From JBJXGC01 sp046154545 (GTDB lineage: Bacteria > Chloroflexota > Dehalococcoidia > Tepidiformales > Tepidiformaceae): DNA of 16,525 nucleotides. Positions 1 to 5,701 of this stretch are shown one piece after another. The stretch spans positions 1 to 16,525 of the forward strand of contig JBJXGC010000154.1 in the NCBI GenBank assembly GCA_046154545.1, read 5' to 3'. Below the pieces are notes generated by a model. The model did no database searches. It saw only the letters and a program-made list of their open reading frames with translations, and had not been told where the DNA came from. The first letter of the stretch is position 1; every line of letters begins with the position of its first letter. A program made the position numbers and the translations under genes.

Positions 1-236
1 TGAAGCCGATTACCGGGCACTGCATGGGCGCGGCCGGCAGTGTCGAAGCGCTCGCCTGCGTCATGGCCATCCGCGACCAGAAGGTCCCCCCCACGATCAA
101 CTACACCACCCCGGACCCGGAATGCGACCTCGACTACGTCCCGAACGTGGCCCGGAAGCGGGACGTGCGTGTAGCGATGACGACATCGGTAGGCCTGGGC
201 GGCCACAACAGTTGCGTCATCTTCCGGGGGATGTGA
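1..236 (+). CDS. fabF: Beta-ketoacyl-ACP synthase II, C-terminal fragment (cut by window edge)
   Basis: This is the last 77 or so codons of a KAS II-type condensing enzyme, which extends acyl-ACP with malonyl-ACP in the cytoplasm. The reading frame is open from base 3 to the TGA at 234-236. The visible residues begin KPITGHCMGAAGS, the KxxxGH block carrying the active-site Lys and the second active-site His. They continue through VPPTINY and the conserved end GLGGHNSCVIF. It aligns without difficulty to the C-terminus of the complete KAS at 5702-6940 (shared ACDLDYVP/ECDLDYVP and CVIF), so two paralogues lie within 7 kb. The N-terminal two thirds, including the active-site Cys, are outside the window. 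A lower-GC accessory segment begins about 50 bp after its stop, and may separate it from the related genes at 3582-7253. Confidence 0.93.
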   Translation, partial: KPITGHCMGAAGSVEALACVMAIRDQKVPPTINYTTPDPECDLDYVPNVARKRDVRVAMTTSVGLGGHNSCVIFRGM

Positions 237-278
237 GCGGGTTCAGGCGGTTAGCTGGCGATCCTGACGCAGCTGCCG

Positions 279-290
279 TACTGTCTGCTC
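279..290 (+). promoter_or_regulatory. Possible -10 element for a leaderless GTG start
   Basis: TACTGT lies at 279-284, so the expected transcription start falls at the GTG at 291. No Shine-Dalgarno precedes that GTG, and no good -35 is visible. A leaderless transcript is possible, but readthrough from the upstream KAS gene is equally possible. Confidence 0.25.
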
Positions 291-776
291 GTGCAGATGC
301 CGCGTGCAAACCAGTTGGAGGAGTTCAGTCGGGCGTACTTCCACGCCGTTTCGGCCACCGCGGGGTTGGCGATCGCGATCCCGTCCGTGGATCATGATAG
401 CATCGACTATACGGTGTCATCTGGGGTTGGGAACCGGCCAAAGCTCGACGTTCAACTCAAGTGCACGTCGCGACCGGCGTTAGTCGGTGCTGCACTTGCG
501 TACGAACTCCCCCTCAAGAACTATGAGGAATTGCGTATACGAACACAAGTTCCACGCATTCTCGTAGTCGTAGTCGTTCCTCCGGACATCGGCAGGTGGA
601 CACATCAGACTGAGCGCCGTCTCATCATGAGAAAATGCGCTTATTGGCGATCGTTGCGAGACTATCCGGACACAACCAACTCCGCTAGTGTCACGATCCG
701 AATCGAACGCACTCGCATCCTAACGCCTAAGGCGTTGACTTCCCTAATGCATGAGGCTGACGAGGAAACAAGATGA
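291..776 (+). CDS. DUF4365-type, PD-(D/E)xK nuclease-like protein
   Basis: This 161-aa soluble protein resembles the DUF4365 family, which is predicted to have a restriction-endonuclease-like fold. The family pattern is visible: acidic residues E10/E11 in the first helix (QLEEFSRAYF), SIDYTV with D39, then KLDVQLKCTS with D53, Q55 and K57. This matches a D...D-x-Q-x-K active-site layout. The rest is an alpha/beta tail without recognised motifs. The start is GTG 291 or ATG 297; no ribosome site separates them. Its TGA overlaps the ATG of the next gene (ATGA at 773-776), so the two are translationally coupled. Base composition is visibly less GC-rich than the lipid genes, with many A/T third positions, suggesting transfer. 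A DNA-cleaving or defence role is inferred from the fold only. I am fairly sure of the family and not of the biology. Confidence 0.72.
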   Translation: MQMPRANQLEEFSRAYFHAVSATAGLAIAIPSVDHDSIDYTVSSGVGNRPKLDVQLKCTSRPALVGAALAYELPLKNYEELRIRTQVPRILVVVVVPPDIGRWTHQTERRLIMRKCAYWRSLRDYPDTTNSASVTIRIERTRILTPKALTSLMHEADEETR

Positions 777-1963
777 AAGTGCGGATCACCGACCCCTCCG
801 TTCTTCAATCGGTTACTCCTGGCCAAATCGCTGCATATCTGCGAGTGTCTGGCTGGATCCTAAGCGAACAGCTGTCCCGTGGAGCCGCAATCTGGCGATC
901 GCCCGACGATTCTCGAGAGGTACTTGTTCCCGGAGATACATCCCTTGGCGACTACGTCTTGCGAGTGGCTGAGACGATGCTCGCGCTCGAACAGCAAGAA
1001 GAGCGTTCGCAAATGATCATTCTAAGCGACCTCATATCCGTTGAGTTCGACGTGCTGAGGATCGGCCTCCTCGGCGACCAGTTCGCCGACGGCATGGTAC
1101 CGTTTTCGCTCGCGGACACGTTCGTGCACCAGACTCGGGAGGCGCTACTGGCTGCGGCGTGCGCGGCCGTGCAGCCGCAAGTAGCGTACGGTAATCGGAA
1201 ACCCCAGAAGGCGATGGACTACCTTCGGACTGCGCGCTTCGGCCAAACTGAGCGCGGGAGCTTTCACCTCACGGTCCATTCACCCGTGCCGCCGTTCCTC
1301 AACCAACCGCGTCTCATGGCCGATACGGACGACGTGCCCTTCGAACGGAGGGTGGTGCTGACGCTCGGCACTGCCGCTGCATCGTTACCGACAGCAGCGG
1401 CCGCCGCTCGCGCTACCGGCGCGTTCCAGCCATTCATGGATGCAGTCGCTAGTGGCGTGAACGCGAATCTATGCGATGCGTTCGTCGGGATGTTTGAGAA
1501 CCATGACGTCGAATCGCTCTCGCTCAACATCCGACTGTCGAAGACCAGGCTTCCAGACATCGGCATGGCGGAGACCGTTGTTCGCATTGGGCGCGACACG
1601 GCTCCAACCTTGCGCCAAGCTGCAATCGAGTTTCGCCGCAACCAACCCATCGATGAGTTCGAGCTTGAGGGATTCGTGACGCGGTTAGGCCGGGACGTTG
1701 GCGAGGCGATTGGAACGGCGACAGTCGCGGCATTAGTTGACGGGATCCTCCGAAATGTGCATATCCGGCTCGCGACGAACGACTACGAGGCGGCCGTGCA
1801 AGCTCATGGTCTCGGCCGACGCGTGAGATGCATCGGGGAGCTCGGCCGGGAGGGCCGAGCATTCCGTCTCGAACAGGCTCGCGACCTAATTGTTGAATCG
1901 GACGATGAACTCGCTGCGCCAGCCGGCCTGCGAACTGCGGTCGGGCTGTTCTCAGAACTGTAG
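773..1963 (+). CDS. Unrecognised 396-aa protein coupled to the DUF4365 protein
   Basis: I do not recognise a named domain here. The protein is soluble, with no signal peptide or membrane segment. It starts MKVRITDPSVLQSVTPGQIAAYLRV, a short helical N-terminal part that looks like a small folded module. The middle part (around residues 120-175) contains LLAAACAAV and the block DYLRTARFGQTERGSFHLTV. An alanine-rich helix (about residues 200-220) follows, then an alpha/beta C-terminal half. The ATG at 773 overlaps the previous stop, so the product is probably made in step with the DUF4365 protein and may act with it. Two TAG codons in a row (1961-1966) end the gene. Third positions are less GC-biased than in the dehydrogenases downstream. 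A partner, sensor or regulator of the nuclease-like protein is an inference from coupling alone. Confidence 0.8.
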   Translation: MKVRITDPSVLQSVTPGQIAAYLRVSGWILSEQLSRGAAIWRSPDDSREVLVPGDTSLGDYVLRVAETMLALEQQEERSQMIILSDLISVEFDVLRIGLLGDQFADGMVPFSLADTFVHQTREALLAAACAAVQPQVAYGNRKPQKAMDYLRTARFGQTERGSFHLTVHSPVPPFLNQPRLMADTDDVPFERRVVLTLGTAAASLPTAAAAARATGAFQPFMDAVASGVNANLCDAFVGMFENHDVESLSLNIRLSKTRLPDIGMAETVVRIGRDTAPTLRQAAIEFRRNQPIDEFELEGFVTRLGRDVGEAIGTATVAALVDGILRNVHIRLATNDYEAAVQAHGLGRRVRCIGELGREGRAFRLEQARDLIVESDDELAAPAGLRTAVGLFSEL

Positions 1964-2270
1964 TAGCACTCACATAAGTCCAATTCCGATGCGCCGTTCC
2001 TAGCCTACCCAAAACGCGCGCGCAGGCGGCGTAGATGGTGAGACGGTCGATGCGGCCCCTCGACCACGCGTCGCGGACAGCTCACCGGCGGCGACCGTCG
2101 CGTCCGCGCCCCGGCCACGCGCCAGACTCTCGACAGACCGATGGTCCAGGCTCTCGCTTCCGAGGCTGCGCCGACGCTTAACCACTCGTCAGCGCATGGG
2201 GCGCCCGCCCGTGCCTCCGGGCACCAAGCATTCGGTTCTGGCCCCAAGAAATCGACGCACGGCCCCGACC

Positions 2271-2352
2271 GTTTGACCTCCGCCTCCGCCCTCGCACAGC
2301 CCGGCGGCTGGAGGCGCGCATGGCCGGGTGACATCTCGAAGATGAGGCCGCC
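2271..2352 (+). repeat. Repeat copy R1 (matches 3531-3614)
   Basis: This stretch matches 3531-3614 over its whole length. It begins GTTTGACC, passes a pyrimidine-rich tract, then contains CGGCGGCTGGAGGCGCG, ATGGCCGGG and CATCTCGAAG, and stops matching just after GGCCGCC. In the other copy this ATG is the start codon of the first dehydrogenase. In R1 the frame is closed at once by TGA (ATGGCCGGGTGA), so R1 is not a gene start. A short further match, GCAACGCCGCGAACG (2395-2409), recurs as GCAACGCCGTGAACG at 3506-3520, on the other side of the core. Confidence 0.8.
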
Positions 2353-2441
2353 GAGTTCTTCCCTCCCCTCGCCGCGAACCACCGCGAGGTGTACGCAACG
2401 CCGCGAACGAGCACAAGACCCGTCGCGAGGCGTGAGAAACG

Positions 2442-2450
2442 TGCTAATCT
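2442..2450 (+). promoter_or_regulatory. Extended -10 promoter element
   Basis: TGC followed by TAATCT (2445-2450) forms an extended -10. The hexamer ends six bases before the GTG at 2457, so transcription would start on the start codon itself, giving a leaderless mRNA. No Shine-Dalgarno and no good -35 are present, both consistent with that reading. Confidence 0.4.
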
Positions 2451-2456
2451 GCTCCT

Positions 2457-2687
2457 GTGACGGCGCGAGAAGACGTCCTCCGGATGGTGAGCGAGCTGCC
2501 AGATTGGGCACTCGCGGATGTTGCGCGCCTGCTGACCGAGTATTTGGCGATGTTGCCGTGGTCAGCCATTCAGTCCGCCGAGCCTGAGGACGAAGCCCTG
2601 TCCCCGACCGAGGTGGAGGCACTTGAGAGCTGGCGATCTTCCCACGCGCGCAGCCAACCTCTGGTTGCAGATACGCTGAATGCGTGA
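2457..2687 (+). CDS. Small antitoxin-like protein
   Basis: This 76-aa acidic, helical protein begins MTAREDVLRMVSELPDWALADVARLLTEYL and later has EDEALSPTEVEALESW. The layout resembles small antitoxin-like proteins: a leading helix with a 'LPD.AL.DV.R.L.YL' pattern, then 'LSP.E..AL..W'. No DNA-binding domain can be named. GTG 2457 is the only sensible start, directly after a putative -10 element. Its TGA (2685-2687) overlaps a GTG at 2684 that would open a second frame, the usual geometry of a two-gene pair. That second frame keeps coding-like third positions for only about 21 codons (VNPVALHERALTGLVERLEV) before breaking down. A toxin partner may therefore have been lost. The antitoxin role is a guess from size, charge and context. 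Confidence 0.5.
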   Translation: MTAREDVLRMVSELPDWALADVARLLTEYLAMLPWSAIQSAEPEDEALSPTEVEALESWRSSHARSQPLVADTLNA

Positions 2688-2752
2688 ACCCGGTCGCCCT
2701 GCATGAGCGCGCCCTCACCGGGCTGGTCGAACGCTTGGAGGTGGTGTCGCCT
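2684..2752 (+). pseudogene. Possible 5' remnant of a second gene of the small pair
   Basis: A GTG overlapping the stop of the 76-aa gene opens VNPVALHERALTGLVERLEVVSP with G/C third positions. The frame then becomes arginine/proline-rich and repetitive, unlike protein. It is either the stub of a deleted partner gene or chance; the overlap with the upstream stop is the main support. Confidence 0.25.
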
Positions 2753-3131
2753 CGCACTTCGCGCTCCCGGGTCCCTCCGCCATCCTCTCCCCATGAACAC
2801 CAACCCCATCCCCGACGACCTCATGCGTGCCATCGCCGCCGCCCTCGACGACGACAACCTCACCGGCCTCGATGCACCAGCCTGGGTACCAATCCCCCAC
2901 CAACGCCAACCAGTGCCCGCTCAGATTCGGGCCGCTCCTTCAACCAACGCTTCTCCTTTCCCTCATTCCGAGCCAGCTCCCCCCTCCCCGGCCGCCCCGC
3001 TCAGTACCGCGACCTCGCGCAAGCGGTCAGCGAGACCGCCATCAATGCTCTCCTTCTCCCGCCGGGTCGGGAGGCAAGTATGGCCAGCGGCCAGAGTGAG
3101 GGATGCAAAAGCGAGTTCCGGACGCCGTACT

Positions 3132-3169
3132 CCCTCGCCCGCCGCAGCGGGAGAGGGCCGGGGTGAGGG
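3132..3169 (+). repeat. CCCTC...GAGGG hairpin repeat followed by CCGGGGTGAGGG
   Basis: CCCTC (3132-3136) pairs with GAGGG (3153-3157), with an inner CCGC/GCGG stem, followed by CCGGGGTGAGGG. Intergenic hairpins with this arrangement are common as dispersed repeats in many GC-rich bacterial genomes. Only one copy is in this window, so the repeat status rests on general knowledge. Confidence 0.5.
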
Positions 3170-3213
3170 CCGCGACGGCCACGCGGAGCCCAACGGAACC
3201 CCGAGCATGCCCC

Positions 3214-3288
3214 CCTGAGGGCCCCCAGGGGCCCTCGGAGGTACCCCGTCCTCAGGTTCAGGAGGGCCCTTCAAGGGCCAAAAAAAAA
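3214..3288. repeat. Cluster of GC-rich inverted repeats next to an A9 tract
   Basis: GAGGGCCCC (3217-3225) pairs with GGGGCCCTC (3228-3236). CCTGAGG (3214-3220) pairs with CCTCAGG (3250-3256). GGCCCTT (3265-3271) pairs with AAGGGCC (3273-3279), followed at once by nine A (3280-3288). On neither strand does a stem precede a T-run at the proper distance, so I do not call an intrinsic terminator. Confidence 0.5.
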
Positions 3289-3530
3289 CGAACAGCACGG
3301 CGACCCCGCTGAAGCGGTCACGTCTCCCGTCGAACCCCGCGCCGCCAGCGCCACCGACGATGAACACTGGCCCCGGTGCTCCGCCCGCACGCGGTCTGAC
3401 GAGCGCTGCATCGCCTTCCTTTTCGCGACAGCGCCTGCTGCGCGGGCCACAACCACGTCCCCGGGAGCGACTTCCACTTTCCCGGCCGGCGAGTCTGAAG
3501 TGAATGCAACGCCGTGAACGCGCGCTTCCT

Positions 3531-3614
3531 GTTTGACCCTCCCCTTCCCTTCCGCCTACAGTCCGGCGGCTGGAGGCGCGTATGGCCGGGAGGCATCTCG
3601 AAGGGAAGACCGCC
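3531..3614 (+). repeat. Repeat copy R2, spanning the start of the first dehydrogenase
   Basis: This copy matches 2271-2352 with scattered substitutions and small gaps. It covers about 50 bp upstream and the first 33 bp of the dehydrogenase gene at 3582. CATCTCGAAGG also occurs in the start of the second dehydrogenase (4517-4527), so that portion is probably dehydrogenase coding sequence. R1 may therefore be a duplicated upstream-plus-start fragment. Confidence 0.8.
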
Positions 3615-4496
3615 GTCGTGACGGGCGGGGCGGGCGGTATCGGCTCGCAGATAAGCAAGATCTTCGCCCGCCAGGGGGCGAAGGTGCTCGTCGCTGATAC
3701 GGGCGCGGACGTCGAGGGGCGCATGGGCGTCGATCCGGCCCGTGTCGATGCCGTCGTCGCCGCCATCCGGGCGGAGGGCGGCGAGGCCGTCTCCTCGATC
3801 GGTGACATCGCCGAGATGGACTACGCCGAGAGCGTCGTGAAGCAGGCCCTCGACACCTGGGGCAAGCTCGACATCGTGGTCGCCGCCCACGGCATCCTGC
3901 GCGAGCGGATGATCTTCAACATGACCGAGGACGAGTGGGACGGCGTCGTCCGCACCCACCTGAAGGGCTGTTTCGCGATCACGAAGTTCGCCTCCATCTA
4001 CTGGCGGACCTCGATGAACGGCGGGCGGCTGATCTACTTCACCTCCTCGGCCGGCATCCGCGGCGGCTCGGGCCAGCCGAACTACTCGGCCGCCCACGCC
4101 GGCAAGATCGGCCTGATGCTGAGCTGCTCGAATGCGCTCTCGCGCTACAACGTCACCGCCAACGCCATTTCGCCCGGCGCCGCCACGCGCATGACCGACC
4201 GTGGCCGCAACGCCGCCGCCGGCGCCACGCCGACCAGCGAGACAGCGGCGGGCACCGCCATGGACCCGGCCAACATCGTCCCGCCCATCGTCTATCTCGC
4301 CTCGGATGAGGGTGGTTCGATCACGGGCCGCGTGGTCGGGGCGACAGGTGGCAAGATCACGATGTGGCGCGAACCCCAGTGGGTCGCCTCGATCTACTCG
4401 GAGACGCCGGTCTGGGACGTGGACCGGCTGTTCGAAGTCATGCCATCGACTCTTGGCGCGGGTGGGTGGCAGCCCACCCCGCAACAGTTCCCATAG
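3582..4496 (+). CDS. Short-chain dehydrogenase, MFE-2 hydroxyacyl-CoA dehydrogenase-like (copy 1)
   Basis: This is a 304-aa NAD(P)-dependent oxidoreductase of the classical SDR fold, closest by eye to bacterial and peroxisomal (3R)-hydroxyacyl-CoA dehydrogenases. It has TGGAGGIG (residues 14-21) for dinucleotide binding, D39 at the end of beta-2, AHGILRERM (102-110), MTEDEWD and HLKG. It also has FTSSAGI with Ser155, and NYSAAHAGK with Tyr168. The catalytic Lys four residues after Tyr is replaced by His172; a Lys sits at 175. ATRMTDRG follows, as in the family. ATG 3582 begins MAGRHLEGKTAVVTGG and no Shine-Dalgarno is strong. The stop overlaps the ribosome site of the next gene, so the two dehydrogenases are one operon. 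The likely reaction is ketoacyl/hydroxyacyl interconversion on a thioester; the substrate is unknown. Confidence 0.9.
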   Translation: MAGRHLEGKTAVVTGGAGGIGSQISKIFARQGAKVLVADTGADVEGRMGVDPARVDAVVAAIRAEGGEAVSSIGDIAEMDYAESVVKQALDTWGKLDIVVAAHGILRERMIFNMTEDEWDGVVRTHLKGCFAITKFASIYWRTSMNGGRLIYFTSSAGIRGGSGQPNYSAAHAGKIGLMLSCSNALSRYNVTANAISPGAATRMTDRGRNAAAGATPTSETAAGTAMDPANIVPPIVYLASDEGGSITGRVVGATGGKITMWREPQWVASIYSETPVWDVDRLFEVMPSTLGAGGWQPTPQQFP

Positions 4497-4499
4497 GAG
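4495..4499 (+). promoter_or_regulatory. Ribosome binding site overlapping the previous stop
   Basis: AGGAG at 4495-4499 overlaps the TAG of the first dehydrogenase and lies five bases before ATG 4505. It fixes the start of the second dehydrogenase there, although the frame is open further upstream. Confidence 0.75.
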
Positions 4500-4504
4500 C
4501 GCAC

Positions 4505-5440
4505 ATGCCCACGAAGCATCTCGAAGGCAAGGTCGCCATCGTCACCGGCGGGGCCGGGGGCATCGGCAGTGCCCTCTGCGCCATGTACGCCGAGCAGGGC
4601 GCGAAGCTCGTCGTCACCGATACCGGCTGGGACGTCGAAGGGCGCTCCCACATCGACCCGGCACGCGTGGACGCCGTCGTTGCCGCCTGCCGGGCGGCCG
4701 GCGGCGAAGCGGTCGGCCTCGCGGGCGACATCGCCGACATGGACTTCGCCGAGAGCGTGATCCGCCTCGCGCTCGACACCTACGGCACGCTCGACATCCT
4801 CGTCTGCGCCCACGGCATCCTCCGCGAGCGGATGATCTACAACATGACCGAGGACGAGTGGGACGAGGTCGTCCGCGTCCACCTGAAGGGCTGCTTCACC
4901 GTCACGAAGTTCGCCAGCATCTTCTGGCGGCAATCGCAGGCGGGCGGGCGGATCATCTACCTGACCAGCGACGCCGGCATCTTCGGCAGCCCCGGCCAGC
5001 CGAACTACTCGGCCGCCCACGCAGGCAAGCTCGGACTCATGCGCTCGAACGCGCTCGCCCTGAGCCGTTACAAGGTGACCTGCAACTGCATCGCGCCCGC
5101 CGCCTCCACGCGCATGACCGACCGTGGGCGGGCGGTCACCGCGGGCGCCCCGCCGCCCAGCCTCTCGGCGGCGGGCACGCGCATGGACCCGAAGGCGATC
5201 GCGCCGATCGCGGTCTGGCTCGCCTCGGAAGAGGGTGGGGCGGTCACGGGCCGGGTCTTCGGCGCCAGTGGACACCGGATAAGCCTCTACCACGAGCCGA
5301 TCCAGGAACGGGCCCTCTTCGGCAGCAGCCCGGCCTTCGATATCGATTGGCTGTTCGAGAACTGGTCCCGGACGATGGGCCAGGACGCCTATTTCCCGGC
5401 GCCGAACCGGCGGGACGGCCCCCCGCCGGCGAAGGGTTAA
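4505..5440 (+). CDS. Short-chain dehydrogenase, MFE-2 hydroxyacyl-CoA dehydrogenase-like (copy 2)
   Basis: This 311-aa tandem paralogue of the preceding gene aligns to it without gaps from residue 1 to about 175. TGGAGGIG (14-21), D39, AHGILRERM, NMTEDEWD, Ser155 (YLTSDAGI) and Tyr168 (NYSAAHAGK) are all present. The same substitution is seen: His172 stands at the position of the catalytic Lys, with Lys175 nearby. The C-terminal 60 residues diverge most, so the copies may differ in substrate or partner. The start is ATG 4505, supported by AGGAG in the stop of copy 1. The stop TAA (5438-5440) runs straight into a CGCCAAG repeat array. Followed by fabF and an acyl carrier protein, it probably reduces or oxidises a beta-hydroxy/keto acyl thioester in the same pathway. 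Strict functional equivalence with the MFE-2 family is not certain because of the His. Confidence 0.9.
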   Translation: MPTKHLEGKVAIVTGGAGGIGSALCAMYAEQGAKLVVTDTGWDVEGRSHIDPARVDAVVAACRAAGGEAVGLAGDIADMDFAESVIRLALDTYGTLDILVCAHGILRERMIYNMTEDEWDEVVRVHLKGCFTVTKFASIFWRQSQAGGRIIYLTSDAGIFGSPGQPNYSAAHAGKLGLMRSNALALSRYKVTCNCIAPAASTRMTDRGRAVTAGAPPPSLSAAGTRMDPKAIAPIAVWLASEEGGAVTGRVFGASGHRISLYHEPIQERALFGSSPAFDIDWLFENWSRTMGQDAYFPAPNRRDGPPPAKG

Positions 5441-5603
5441 CCGCCAAGACGCAAGGACGCCAAGGGGCCGCCAAGGAACTCGCGGTTGGGTGTCACCTAC
5501 CCTTTCCTCAAGCCCCTCATTTGAGCCTGGGATCCGCTGCGGCGGCGCGCGCACGTGGCGATCTCATTCGATCCTTGGCGGCCTTGGCGCCTTGGCGGTG
5601 AAC
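5441..5603. mobile_element. CGCCAAG/CTTGGCG inverted-array element lacking a gene
   Basis: The left arm at 5441-5477 repeats (C)GCCAAG units and the right arm at 5572-5603 repeats CTTGGCG units, as an inverted pair about 160 bp across. The same arms flank GxxExxY genes at 7267-7770 and 14031-14535, so this looks like a copy from which the gene was deleted, or a small non-coding relative. Nothing coding is seen between the arms. It begins in the stop codon of the second dehydrogenase. Confidence 0.65.
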
Positions 5604-5690
5604 CACTCCAGGCCACGAACGGCCTGACCGTGCGCCAAGGGGGGGCGGGTGAAACAATCGTGCTTCGGACGCGCGCATGCCGGGCGGCCA

Positions 5691-5696
5691 GAGGAG
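5691..5696 (+). promoter_or_regulatory. Ribosome binding site deciding the fabF start
   Basis: GAGGAG at 5691-5696 is five bases before GTG 5702. The frame is open to 5555, but the upstream translation runs through repeat DNA and has no KAS similarity, so GTG 5702 is preferred. Confidence 0.75.
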
Positions 5697-5701
5697 AGCA
5701 T

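Larger units (their letters stand above)
1964..2456. other. Intergenic region without a convincing gene; holds repeat copy R1
   Basis: Several long open frames cross this stretch on both strands, but they have arginine- and proline-rich translations with no conserved pattern, as expected of GC-rich noncoding DNA. The recognisable content is the repeat at 2271-2352 and, at its right end, the putative promoter of the small gene at 2457. Confidence 0.6.
2688..3581. other. 900-bp repeat-, hairpin- and debris-rich region with no convincing intact gene
   Basis: Open frames here translate to proline-, serine- and arginine-rich nonsense. From ATG 2793, about 26 codons (MNTNPIPDDLMRAIAAALDDD...) show strong G/C third positions like real coding DNA. 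They then decay near 2880, as if a gene start had been spliced to unrelated sequence. Further along are a hairpin repeat (3132-3169), a cluster of GC-rich stem-loops beside an A9 tract (3214-3288) and repeat copy R2 (3531-3614). I see no RNA gene that I can name. Confidence 0.55.

Noticed and set aside
2005..2757. 250-codon open frame on the minus strand
   Set aside because: Its translation is arginine-, proline- and serine-rich with no conserved pattern, and it lies over repeat R1 and the small plus-strand gene. It looks like an open frame by composition.
3265..3288. Intrinsic terminator at the GGCCCTT/AAGGGCC hairpin
   Set aside because: The A9 run follows the stem on the plus strand. On the minus strand the T-run comes before the stem, so neither strand has stem then U-run.
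2963..3808. 281-codon minus-strand open frame overlapping the first dehydrogenase
   Set aside because: It runs through repeats and hairpins, then antisense to a clearly real SDR gene. There is no recognisable domain.
5555..5701. N-terminal extension of fabF
   Set aside because: It translates through array DNA with no KAS similarity, whereas GAGGAG before GTG 5702 gives a protein of standard FabF length.
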